Source of the DNA: Smittium culicis
Taxonomy: Eukaryota > Kickxellomycota > Harpellomycetes > Harpellales > Legeriomycetaceae
DNA length: 22,643 bases
Direction of reading: 5' to 3'
Assembly (NCBI GenBank): GCA_001970855.1
Contig: LSSN01003595.1
Coordinates: 1-22,643 of the forward strand
Shown here: positions 7,805 through 17,415 of the stretch, in pieces
Layout: every line of letters begins with the position of its first letter
Numbering within the stretch: position 1 is the stretch's first letter
Made by a program: the position numbers and the translations under genes
Notes under the pieces: model-generated
The model's input: only the letters and a program-made list of their open reading frames with translations
The model's database searches: none
Told to the model about the DNA's origin: nothing

Positions 7805-10081
7805 TTACAATAGGTTTTTATTTTTTAAAATATAAACCTTTGGAGATAACTTGATAATTCCCAATATATCATTTTTATCTGATTTAACAATATTAGCAAT
7901 TAAAGCATCTTCAGGATTAGAGACTAAATAAGCTAGCTTTTCAGGAAAAGTTTTGAGCAATCCTAACAGATCCTTTGTGTTCGGAATTGATATTCCTGAA
8001 TAGCCCTTAATAACAGCAACAGTGTAAAAATCACTATCATGAGATGAGCGGTCATTGACTAGAATGAAATCAAAAGTCTTTAGTTCATCCCTACTTAATT
8101 CAGAGTCCGTTTTATAATACCTAAATAGTAAAAAATAGTTGTTAGGCATTTAGTATTAATATTGGATATATGATATGGAAATAATTGAAAAAGAAGAAAG
8201 GATTAGTATAAAAAAAATGTGAGACATACGTCCAATCGCCATTATTTTCACTAAACCTCGAAACACCATTCATAGCAGAGAAAGTATCGTAATAAACTCG
8301 AGCTATAAATAGAAAGATAAAAAATAAAGGGTGTAAATATAAAAATTTAAATCCCAAGTTTTTTTAATAAAGCAAACCTTTTGGATAGTTAGATCCAAGG
8401 GTATGGACATACGACATCGCGTATCCACCAGGGTAATTTAGAGAAGAAATAAAAGTCATCAAGATAGAAATCGAAAAGCTTGAAACCAAAAGGGATGATA
8501 TAAATATCTTTGAAATAAGTTTGCACGCCTTTTGTAGTTTATATCCATCGAAATTGTAATTATATCTAGAAAAAAATATATTGATTTCAAATGGAGGCGT
8601 TTAGTGGAATACAGGAATTATTGGACATATAACAAAAATGAAAAAGGTTAAAAAAGAACATACATTTTTGATGCACAATTAGCAGAACAGATATTAAATA
8701 CTGGAACGGCATAGAAAATAAACCTTGTTTCTTTGTGCGGTAGGTATGAGAAAATACAGATTGATAAAAGCGTAGGGATTATTTGATTAAGGTTAGAAGA
8801 GTCCAAAAATATTCCTATTAATAACAGTGGCATTGAACCAAGCAATAGCTTTGGGATAAAATTGGTGAAGTAGGTATACCAAGGGCTAGACTGATTTATT
8901 TTTTAAATGTTGATATTTTGGCAAGATTCGTTAATTAATATATAAGAATATTTGTATATATGATAGCAATATAAAAAAACAAATTGCAAAATTAGTTAAT
9001 ACTTACCCCCCAAATGCTACTTTTGTTATAAACAACGTTAAATAAAAATACGTTGAATTCTGGCCAAATAGGCTTTTGCCAGAAGTACGAGTCAATTGTA
9101 ATAGTGATAAGCAAAGACATAACAAAACTGAAAATTGAAATTCGTATGATTTGGGCTTTAGTTAAAAGGCTTTTATGCACTAGCATAGAAATGATTAAGG
9201 GGACTGAGAAAAATATCGTATCAAAACGCAAAATTACAGAGGTAAATATGAATATGAAAAGAGCATTTTTAAAATAAAAATGTGATATTGAGCGAGAACT
9301 AAAAGATTCGTATAATAAGACATTTCTTTGGGCTTCGATCACTAATAAAATATAATTTTTTGGTTATAAGAGAATTTAGTAGAATATGGAAATAATAAAA
9401 TAAGTTACTAGCAATCATGGCAAACGTATTCCCAATAGCACGGCTTCCCCAAAATATAAAGTGAAATTGTGATAAGCATATCAAGGAGTAAAAAAAGCCA
9501 CAGCTAGATCCGAATCTGGCGACAATACTTGTTCTTAGCCTCGAATTAAAGTATACTAAAGCTGCACCAATAGAGACTCGAGCTATATACATAAAACAAT
9601 TCCTTGCAATATAAAAAACAAAAAGAATAGAAAAGTCAAAACGTTTTAAACAGAGGTTAAAGTTTTGTACCTATGATTAAATGCAAGTGATTGTCCAAGT
9701 ATACTCCGAAAAGGTTAAATACTATAGAAATGTATCGTGTTATTTTTGAAACTACAAATGGAGCAAAGAAAGATCTGGAGACCACTCCAGGGAATTTGAA
9801 ATGATCAAACTATATCAAAAGTTATAAATGGTAGAGATGTTATTTCATAGCGATCGTATTAAAAATCGGTCTTTAAAAAAAGACTATTTCAGAGTCTATA
9901 AGAGGAGATTTGGCTTTATATATTTTTAAGTAATATGGTATCTTACATTATCGTTAACTACGCTAAATTTGAGAATGTCATGTATCGCTTGGACAAAAAA
10001 ACTCTCTTCGACTTTATTATACGGGCAAGTAAGTATTGAAATTAATACTGATAAAAACATCAAATAGTCAAGTTTATACAT
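7805..10081 (-). CDS. ALG12: ALG12, dolichyl-P-Man:Man7GlcNAc2-PP-dolichol alpha-1,6-mannosyltransferase (525 aa, 8 exons)
   Basis: ER multispanning GT22 enzyme adding the eighth mannose, alpha-1,6-linked, to the N-glycan precursor from dolichyl-P-mannose. Exons on the minus strand: 10081-9947, 9809-9671, 9582-9409, 9332-9007, 8890-8664, 8565-8378, 8302-8230, 8120-7805. All introns are GT-AG (75-137 nt) and the frame is kept throughout. Family signatures: PYNKVEESFFVQAIHD (residues 20-35, with the catalytic-loop acidic residues), FDHFKFPGVVSRSF (46-59), DSYFWQKPIWPE (230-241), NKSSIWG (252-258), LPHKETRFIFYAVP (308-321), SSLNYPGGYAM, NGVSRF, and WTYYKTDSEL near the C-terminus. The length is close to human (488) and yeast (551). 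Acceptor 3 is ambiguous: exon 4 could begin at 9341 instead of 9332. Oddities are HKET where HKEW is usual and VVSR for VVPR. The start ATG at 10081 leads directly into the first membrane helix. Confidence 0.92.
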
Positions 10082-11237
10082 TCTTTTATTATTTGGATTT
10101 CTGAATCAATTTCTAGAACAATTATATTAAGAGAGATTGAGAAATAAACGTAGTTAATTCCAGATATATTTTGTCCAAGATTTGCACGCTTAAAATGAAT
10201 AATTGGAATTAATGGTTTGTTTGTCTACCTTACTGTTTAAGCTCATTTTCCCCCTTACTTAACGCAGCTTTAATGTAATCTAAAACTACAACTAAATCTA
10301 AAACCTTATTATTTTTTTTTTTGAAAAGATTTGTTCTGGACATCTATTTGATGCTAAATCCAAGAGGCCCAGTAGATCATAGTGGCTAACTATAAATAAA
10401 TTTAGATGGGGTCAAGATGACCAATAATTTTTCCTAGTAAAAATCGGATTAGAGTTGGTATGGGTATAATTATGATCAGCCAGTAAAGCCATAATAGCGT
10501 TTCACAGAATTGGAGAAATAGGTTTTAAATGAATTGCAATTACAACACCAAAGCATTTAGCTGCTTTCAAAATTTTTATTTTTAATCACGGAATTTTATC
10601 AACTGATTTCAAATTTTTTATTTGTATCACGGAATTTTATTTACTGAATTCAAACATTTACTGATGGGCTTATTAGTCAAAAAATTTAGCAGCAGCCTAA
10701 AACAGGTACAGTGGAAAATTTGTACATATTATTGTAAGATTTCGTCATTTATAAAATTACTATTTTTTATTAGCTTTAAGAATATATATAGTGCTTTAAC
10801 TAATCGACAAACTTTGAATAAATTTTACGTGTATAACATAACAAAAAGAGAAAATTGAATTTTATAAAATAAGAAGAAAAAAACATAATAAAAATATCGA
10901 ATCGCTTATGATAAGTGTGTGACGATTAGTTAGTGTATTAGGGAATAAATAATTGAAAAACATGACGATTAAGACGTCAGCTAATTTTTTTCCCCGTATA
11001 TTTTTGTTAAATTTGAATTAAATAGAGTGACAAATATTATTGATACCAGGTATTAGAAATAAAGCTTAGATGAATGTAATTATTATCGCTATATAGCATC
11101 TATGTGATGGAATTTTTTTTCAATAAAAAAGAACTAACAAAGTATTAAATGCTAAAAGTTATGCTGGAGGAAGGGGTGTTATAGTAGTATAAGTTCAGGC
11201 GTTAAAAAAATGAGGTGGTGTTTTTTATAGTAATGAA
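10082..11237. other. intergenic region between ALG12 and the GT31-like gene
   Basis: Holds the ALG12 promoter side and the 3' flank of the GT31-like gene, which lies upstream on the same strand. It is AT-rich, with a run of 10 T's near 10312. A plus-strand open stretch at 10622-10858 (78 codons, no ATG at its start) is Lys/Ile/Phe-rich and resembles nothing I recognise, so I do not call it a gene. Confidence 0.35.
10585..10666. repeat. two tandem copies of a 41-bp unit
   Basis: ATCACGGAATTTTAT begins at 10585 and again at 10626. Each copy continues with ACTGA(T/A)TTCAAA and a T-rich tail, so the unit is about 41 bp and the copies are visibly diverged at the 3' end. This is a simple local duplication, with no sign that it forms a longer array. 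Confidence 0.6.
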
Positions 11238-12152
11238 CTATTGTTTATCTAATCTAAATTGAATTCCTGCGTCAATGTAAGATGTGTGATGAATCTTGTT
11301 TTTGTTCATTGACAATAAGGTTACTCCATTCTTGGCGGTACTAATTAATCTTTCATGGATGTGATTGATGACATTTCCAAACCAAATGTCATCTGAAAAA
11401 TGTAAGGGTACGTTATTTTTATGCGAACAATAAAGCCGGAGCAAAGAGTCGGTGAGTCCATAAAAGCGGCCGTTCTTATATTGGCTATTAAAGAGAGAGT
11501 TGAAGGCTCCAAAGAAAAATAGTTTATCGCTGTTATCAGAAGCTAGCTTCAAGATCCCATTCATATAATTTTTATCTATAATGGTATCAAAATTCATTTT
11601 AGCATAAGTTTTGTACCTTGTATCAGAGTTGCAAACAACGTCAAACATGTGTTTGGTTTTCAGGACCAAAGTTTTGGTATTGTATGTGTATTTCGATCTG
11701 TAATCACATTCATTTCTATCGTCATTTGAATCGCAAAAGAATCTGATATTGTACTCTGAGTAGAAATTTTTAAAGAATTTAATGTTTTGAGTTTTTGTGA
11801 CAGGAACAAGGATAAGGTGGTCCCTTTTCAAAGTAATAGCCTCATTATTATCAGGTATCATATTATCAGCATTTATTACGTTCCTCTTATTCTTTGATAA
11901 AATATTTATACTCCTCCTCAGTTTATCAGGACTTAGTTTCCAGTTAGGTATGATAACAGAGTGCGTATATTTTCTATATTCGGCGCCGCCATTATTGAAA
12001 GCAGCTTGACTGAAGTTTCGGCAATTTGGATATTTCATCATCAAACAAATAAAAACAAACTGGGCCGTGACTATAATCAACAGAAAAAGATTTAATGTTT
12101 TTGAAGGATTTTTCACTAGCCTTTTAGCAAAAAAATTTATAAATTTATACAT
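11238..12152 (-). CDS. GT31-like (beta-1,3-galactosyltransferase/Fringe-fold) type II membrane protein, 304 aa
   Basis: Intronless. A short basic cytosolic tail (residues 1-19) precedes one hydrophobic anchor (20-39), then a lumenal domain: the layout of a Golgi type II glycosyltransferase. The lumenal part follows the order of GT31 enzymes: a Asp-Tyr-Arg-Ser...Thr-Lys-Thr stretch at 150-161 (family D-x-Y-x-N-x-T-x-K-T), a Cys at 174, KMNFDTIIDKNYMNGIL at 185-201 in place of the metal-binding KxDDD region, a GLTDSLLRL block at 232-240, HFSDDIWFGNVI at 251-262 matching the family ED-V-x-x-G motif, and HH at 288-289. The usual DxD/DDD metal site is changed to N-F-D (187-189), so the donor-binding mode or the activity itself is in doubt. 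The acceptor sugar cannot be told. It sits upstream of ALG12 on the same strand, 1.16 kb away. Family assignment is by motif order only. Confidence 0.62.
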   Translation of the reverse strand: MYKFINFFAKRLVKNPSKTLNLFLLIIVTAQFVFICLMMKYPNCRNFSQAAFNNGGAEYRKYTHSVIIPNWKLSPDKLRRSINILSKNKRNVINADNMIPDNNEAITLKRDHLILVPVTKTQNIKFFKNFYSEYNIRFFCDSNDDRNECDYRSKYTYNTKTLVLKTKHMFDVVCNSDTRYKTYAKMNFDTIIDKNYMNGILKLASDNSDKLFFFGAFNSLFNSQYKNGRFYGLTDSLLRLYCSHKNNVPLHFSDDIWFGNVINHIHERLISTAKNGVTLLSMNKNKIHHTSYIDAGIQFRLDKQ

Positions 12153-14455
12153 GGTAAATTGTTGATGTGTATGCGAAAAAGGGAAAAAAGTTGTTTTCTA
12201 TTGAGGATGAACAGAGTAATTAGATTAGAAAACAATAAAAAGGGATGCAGATTATAAACGAATTAATTAAACAAACTTTATTTATAGAGATACGATGAAA
12301 GAGAATTGTTACGAATTGATATGAGTATTAGCCAGCTTTTTGAGTATTGAGGCTAAATCTTTCTATGTGTTACTTTTCAGCTAATAACCGATATATTTAA
12401 AGAGCGTTTATAATTTAGGCCATTGTGACCAATAGATATAGGCCTGAGAAAGTCACGGGCCAATACTATGCTTAATTGAGAATATTAAACTATAAAAAAT
12501 GATCTTGAAACTTAAATTGAAAAATTATATTAGTACACGACTGGCTGATAAGCTACGGATAGAAATTATGGATGGTCAATAAGGAATATAAGATTTATAT
12601 AATCCAATAGGGATATAGGTTAATTAGGGTTCACGAGTACCTACACGATCCAACCTTTTAATGCCTTGCAGGGTTAATAAATTGGCCAACTAAATATCAG
12701 AAATAAAGTAAGTTTGAAATTTGATTCAAACTCTTACATAATGTTAATTGGTGCAATAGGATTACTTTATTGCGGGGTCAAATATCTAACTAATTCTCGC
12801 ACTTAAAAGCATAGAAGAAACATTGCTAAATACAAAAATTAAACATAATAATGAAATTTTTCATATAAGAAAGTAATATAAGTATCGGAGTTTGGCTCAT
12901 TCGAACAGAATTTTCAGATCATTCATTAAACAACCAAATATGGTATATTTAAACAGTTTTTCTCTGTTTTTACAAAAAATTTAAAACTGAAGTATCTCCA
13001 AGGTCATAGGTAGTCACTAGTTTAAGTATACAGAAAAACCAGATCCTAAAATCTTGCATATTATTATATTTGTACCATTCAGATTTATTTTTTATGCTCA
13101 GAGCTAGAGCCTACATATAGTTATATAATACATAAATAGCTAAGTATACATAAATCTGAATTTAACCCTTTCCCGTCTAACACTCTTTAAAAACATCGAT
13201 TTATTGATCCGTATATGATTTATAACCAAATCTATTATCTACTGATATTTTACAATATACCAATATAGCTTGGGGCCTCGAGATTAAAGTATTTTTATTG
13301 AACATAATTAGCTATATTTAGAGGGTCAAAAATAGTCTACCGCCCGTGAAAGGGTTAGCATATATAGAAAAAAGGGGAAAAGATCTTGAATTAGCTATAT
13401 TTTAGATACCTTTATGCTTTTAATGGCTTAAAAATTATTTACAAATAACTTGTATACTATTACAAGAAATAATTTACGCTGAAATTCTTTAATTTCACTC
13501 TTTCTAAATATAAAACGATTCAGATAATTTAAAACAACTCTATTTTTATAGACTTTACAAGTTTTGGTAACTTTTTTCCTACTAATATTGTAGATACTTT
13601 TTATATACTAACCTCATCGTGTAAAACTTGCGATAAAATCCAAAGCCCAAAGAATAAAAATTATTATCTATATCTTGGAATTTTTTTTTCCAAAAAATTT
13701 AACTATAATTCCTCTTTAGATTAATAGAATGCTTTTAACAATTGTTGTTATATCTGACTTATTATTTAAATTCGGTTTGCTGATCTTTAAAGTAAAAGAG
13801 CTGGACTAATTAAATTTTTTAATTGAATCTAACGTCTTTAAATCAAGATTTTAGATATTTTATGATAATTTTTTAATAATTTCAAGCGTAAAAATATTTT
13901 CAACTAGTTGATTGTTTATATTAACTGTATATAAGTGTAGAAAGTGCCAAATCTACCTAATAAAAATTCATTACTATATTTTAGACCTAGCTTGAATTTA
14001 ATTTAATCGCAAAAATTACCTTTTTAATATTTATTGGCCAATAATCATTATTTAAATAGAAACTATGAGATCAGATTCAATCAAGTAAAGTCCAGTTTAA
14101 GTATTAGAAAAATAATTGGCTGTAGAAAAAGTGCGCGAATAATCATTGGTTAAATTAATTCTAACACAACATACAATAAAAACTAAAAAAGGAGAGAGCT
14201 AGAAATATGAAATTTGAAAATAACAATTTAGTTTTTTCAAGAATTCAAAATGATTCAAAATGATTTCTTAAAATAATTTTCAGCTAAATTATTACATCGT
14301 CTAAAAATAAGCGTTTCTTATCCATATTTTTTCATCATTTATTCAATTCCATCAGAATATCGAATACGTTTATTCCCTTTCTTTTTTATTTGCGAAAACA
14401 CTAGTTTGTAATTTAATACAACTAAACCCCTCATCCCAAAAAAACTACAGCAAAT
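12153..14455. other. intergenic region between the divergent GT31-like and YJU2 genes
   Basis: 2.3 kb with no ORF that I trust on either strand. It must contain both promoters. The one structured element seen is the MITE at 13166-13354. The last bases before YJU2 (about 14425-14455) are C/A-rich (ACTAAACCCCTCATCCC) and stand out from the AT background; this may be the YJU2 5' leader or initiator region. Confidence 0.4.
13166..13354 (+). mobile_element. piggyBac-like MITE, copy B (189 bp)
   Basis: Ends are CCCTTTCCCGTCTAAC and CTACCGCCCGTGAAAGGG, flanked by TTAA at 13162-13165 and TTAG at 13355-13358. The reverse complement aligns along its whole length with copy A (4077-4264): GGCGGTAGACTATTTTTGA, ATATAGC, CTTTAAT, CGAGGC and TATAAATCAT occur in the same order. 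It is non-coding. Being alone 8.5 kb from the cluster, it shows the family is dispersed rather than a local duplication. Confidence 0.72.
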
Positions 14456-15510
14456 ATGTCTGAAAGAAAAGTTTTAAATAAGGCAAGTCAATCATTTTAT
14501 TATGAATATTTCCCAATGCTGTTTTTAAAAGAACTTGGATCTAATTTCTGTGTTTTTCCAACAAATAGTATTTCCCTCCAGATTTCGATCCCACTCTTAT
14601 CCCTCGCTTGAGATTAGGTCGCGATCGACAGTATAAAGTTCGTTTAATGGCACCGTTTTCTATGCGATGTAATACCTGTGGCCATTGGATAGGTGCACAT
14701 ACTAAATTTAACGCCAGAAAAGAAACAGTTAAAAACGAAAAATTTCACACCATGGAGATTTACAGGTTTTACATACGATGCCCCAAATGTGCAGCTGAAA
14801 TAACTTTTAAAACAGACCCAGAAAATCTGGATTATGTTTGCGAAAATGGTGCTTCTAGAAACTTTGAGCCTTGGAGAGGAGAGCAAGACGCAAACGCAGA
14901 AATGCAAAAAGCTAAAGAGGAAGAGGAAGAAGAGAACCCCTTAAAAGCTCTTGAGAATAGAACACAAGAAAGTAAGCGTGAAATGGAGATTTTGGATGCG
15001 CTTGATGAAATTAGAACCAAAAATTCTACTCTCGAAAGAACTACAGTTGAAAAGGCTATACAAAATATAGTTTCTAAAAAGGAAGAGCTATTAAACGACG
15101 TGTTAAAAAAACAGGATGAGCAAGACGAACAGCTTATAAAATCTTTATTTAAAGATGCAGATGGCGAAAGAATCAAGCGCTTGAACGATTCTTTTGACCC
15201 TGAAATCGACAAAAAGCTAAAAATATCCTTTTCAAAAGATCCTCTGTCAACAAACCAAGCAATCTCAAAAAATAACATCCACAAAAAATCAGCAATAGAT
15301 AAAATTTCTAAACTCGGTGTAATTATCAAGCCTAAAACCACAGTTTCCCTGCAGAAACCTTCACCCAATTCCACAATTCAACCATTAACAAATACTTATC
15401 AAGGAAATTCCATTTCTAAAAACTCATCAAATTCTACTCCTGCTAATGACCTTAATATCGATTTAAGTCTCAGTATGGTCGGCGATTATAGCAGCGATTC
15501 CTCTTCCTGA
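14456..15510 (+). CDS. YJU2: YJU2/CWC16-family splicing factor (322 aa, 2 exons)
   Basis: Step-I spliceosome factor (yeast Yju2, fission yeast Cwf16, human YJU2/CCDC94), nuclear, associated with the Prp19 complex and needed for branching. Exon 1 (14456-14482) encodes MSERKVLNK. Exon 2 (14569-15510) resumes with YFPPDFDPTLIPRLRL, exactly the family N-terminus. The removed 86-nt intron starts with GC. Conserved core: LGRDRQYKVRLMAPFSMRC, two CxxC pairs (C43/C46 and C80/C83) forming the zinc site, KFNARKETVKNE, and AEITFKTDPENLDYVCENGA. A Glu/Lys-rich coiled coil follows (about 110-200), then a low-complexity Ser/Asn/Thr tail ending in GDYSSDSSS, as in other members. The start is fixed by the MSERKVLNK match. 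A 180-codon frame on the opposite strand is a shadow. Its neighbour, the CoA-binding gene, lies 707 bp downstream on the same strand. Confidence 0.95.
14483..14568 (+). other. GC-AG intron of YJU2 (86 nt)
   Basis: The exon 1 codon AAG is followed by GCAAGT, so the splice site reads AAG|GCAAGT, the standard strengthened context of GC-AG introns. The 3' end is a T-rich tract then AACAAATAG|TAT. A candidate branch site CTAAT lies at about 14551-14555. No GT donor nearby would preserve both MSERKVLNK and YFPPDFDP in frame. Confidence 0.88.
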
Positions 15511-16217
15511 AATAAATCACTCCTTAATTATACTCTACTCTCAAGAAATTGGCCTAAATACTTTTTTAATTGCTCACCTAATAGCCCTTAATCATTATTT
15601 TTATCATTATTATAAAAGATTTTGGCTCATCTTTTCCGTTTATTATCTATTAGAATACTTGTAATATATATATATTTCACTGATGTTATCTTTTAATTGT
15701 ATTTTCAAACACTTTCTTCGCCCTTCCTCGTAAAGAAAACCTTTTCCCTCGATATTTAGTTTATTTAGCTTTCTAACTTCATTAATATTTAGTGTATAAA
15801 TTAAATGTACTAAAACAAAAACTTGATACGTTTTATTGATTTGTTTATAGGTATTAATTTGATCAAGTAACTATATAAAAGCTGATGAAGTTACTATTAT
15901 AGCTGCTAATACACAATAGTCCCTACTTGAACCAAATTTTTCTGAGAAAAGAGCAGATGGGCTATAAGTGTTTTCGACTATAATTTTTATTCGGGGGCTA
16001 TATTTGTTTCACAGTTTACTCAATTACTAAGCCAATGTTTTCTAACTAAATAAACCAATGTAAAAATCCAAATTTTGTAAAATAAAAAAGATATTTTAAC
16101 GCATTGTTGACTCGCTGTCCAAACTTTCTCAGAAACACTAAATGTTTTAAAAACAACACCCCTTTCTTTCTTTTTATTTTCTAATTATTTATTAAATATA
16201 AAGAACAATTTTAAACT
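15511..16217. other. intergenic region between YJU2 and the CoA-binding gene
   Basis: 3' flank of YJU2 and promoter of the CoA-binding gene. It contains a short TA microsatellite at about 15665-15675 and pyrimidine-rich tracts near 15700-15730 and 16155-16185. The latter is a plausible fungal CT-rich leader just before the next start codon. No ORF or RNA gene was recognised. Confidence 0.4.
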
Positions 16218-16837
16218 ATGAATTCGAACCAAGCCGTGTTTTTATCTAAAAAGATTTATGGCGTTGCTGGCGCTTCTGTTGACAAATCTAAATTCGGCAA
16301 CACAGTTTTAGTCTGGTATAAGCAGCACAACAAAACTGTAGTACCGATTAATCCAGTAAGATTTTTATACAACCTTTCGATCGTTCCTTTATTTTTTAGT
16401 TCTCAAACTCTACTTTTTAAAAAAAAAAAAGTTGGATCAGCAGTCGTGACAAATACAAAAATTAAAAAGTGTCAATAGGGCATAAACTATAAAAATTTTA
16501 ATTAATTGTACAATTCATTCAAATCATATTAAAACTTTTTTTTTTTTTTAAATTTTTCCAACAGAAAGAGCAAATTATCGAAGGGTTACCCGTAGTGCGC
16601 GATGTTAACGATCTTGTCAAAGTAGCAACCACCCAATTCAATCTCTTGCCTCAAGATATTGGCCTCTCAATCGTCACACCGCCAAAAGTATCTGAGCATA
16701 TTCTGCGCCAAGCTGCTGAAGTTGGAATCAAGAACGTTTGGATGCAGCCCGGTAGCGAGCCCGCAAACTGGCAAAATCTGTCGAGCGAGCTTGGTTTACT
16801 CGCTGTCGGAGGCGGTCCTTGTATTTTGAAGAGCTAA
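16218..16837 (+). CDS. YccU-type CoA-binding domain protein (136 aa, 2 exons)
   Basis: Small Rossmann-fold protein of the CoA_binding_2 type, like bacterial YccU. Its cellular role is not established; CoA or a related nucleotide is the presumed ligand. Exon 1 (16218-16355) encodes the nucleotide-binding start GVAGASVDKSKFGNTV (residues 15-30) and ends at VVPINP. After a 209-nt GT-AG intron, exon 2 (16565-16837) continues KEQIIEGLPVVRDV and contains the hallmark VWMQPGSE (104-111) and GGGPCILKS at the C-terminus. Length matches the family (about 130-140 aa). The intron is long for this window and carries A- and T-runs. Exon 2 is noticeably more G+C-rich than its surroundings, with GAGCCCGC- and GCGAGCTT-type codons. 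The family is common in bacteria and scattered in fungi, so ancient transfer is possible, though the intron shows it is settled in the host. Confidence 0.9.
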
Positions 16838-17415
16838 ACAAGGCTTAAAAATAACTAATTTTTTTTTAATAAGAAAAACTCTGTTCCATTATTTTCATCT
16901 GTTTTTTTTTCTTACCCTCGCCCTTTTTTGTTTTTTTATGTGGGTGTATCAATATACTAGTCCTACCTATCCCAATTATAAGAAATCTATCATTAGCTAA
17001 AACTTTTATTATTCATTACTAGTTGTTTTTCTAAATAATTTCCAATTTTTTCATCGATCTATCATATAAAAACTTTTCATCTCATTATGATGGCTGCATT
17101 CTGGCATAATTTTTTAAAATAAGCGTAACTTTTTTAATTATTTTGTTTTTATATATTAGTGAATTTTGAATTTTCAAAGTTTAATACCTGACGAATTTTT
17201 TAATGTAATTATAGACAGAAATAAATCAACTTTTCTTTTTTAAAAATATACTTATTTCTATTATTAGTTTTCAATGATATTAGAGGTAGTGGTATAGAAA
17301 ATTAGCAAATAAAAGACTATTTTAATTAAAATCAAATGAATCCTTATTATTTATAAATAAATGTAAAAATTAACAATAGAAAGAAAAAAACAGCGTGTCA
17401 ACTTGAAGAATTGTT
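16838..17415. other. convergent 3' region between the CoA-binding gene and TPA1
   Basis: 578 bp between two converging stop codons, with T-runs on the plus strand and A-rich stretches on both. TTATTTATAAATAA at about 17346-17359 is self-complementary and would offer AATAAA-like poly(A) signals to transcripts from either side. No other feature seen. Confidence 0.4.

Noticed and set aside
9053..9277. Plus-strand 74-codon frame
   Set aside because: Antisense to ALG12 exon 4, which is fixed by the SYFWQ and conserved helix motifs.
10622..10858. 78-codon plus-strand open frame
   Set aside because: Begins without ATG, overlaps the 41-bp tandem repeat, is Lys/Ile/Phe-rich as expected from AT-rich DNA, and matches nothing known to me.
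11797..12009. Plus-strand 70-codon frame rich in Leu/Ile
   Set aside because: Antisense to the GT31-like gene; the sense frame has the anchor and family motif order.
14608..14610. TTG at 14608 as the YJU2 start
   Set aside because: The conserved MSERKVLNK exon and YFPPDFDP lie upstream, joined by a GC-AG intron.
14832..15374. 180-codon open frame on the minus strand
   Set aside because: It lies opposite the YJU2 coding sequence; its Ser/Phe-rich product mirrors the Lys/Glu-rich sense codons and shows no domain.
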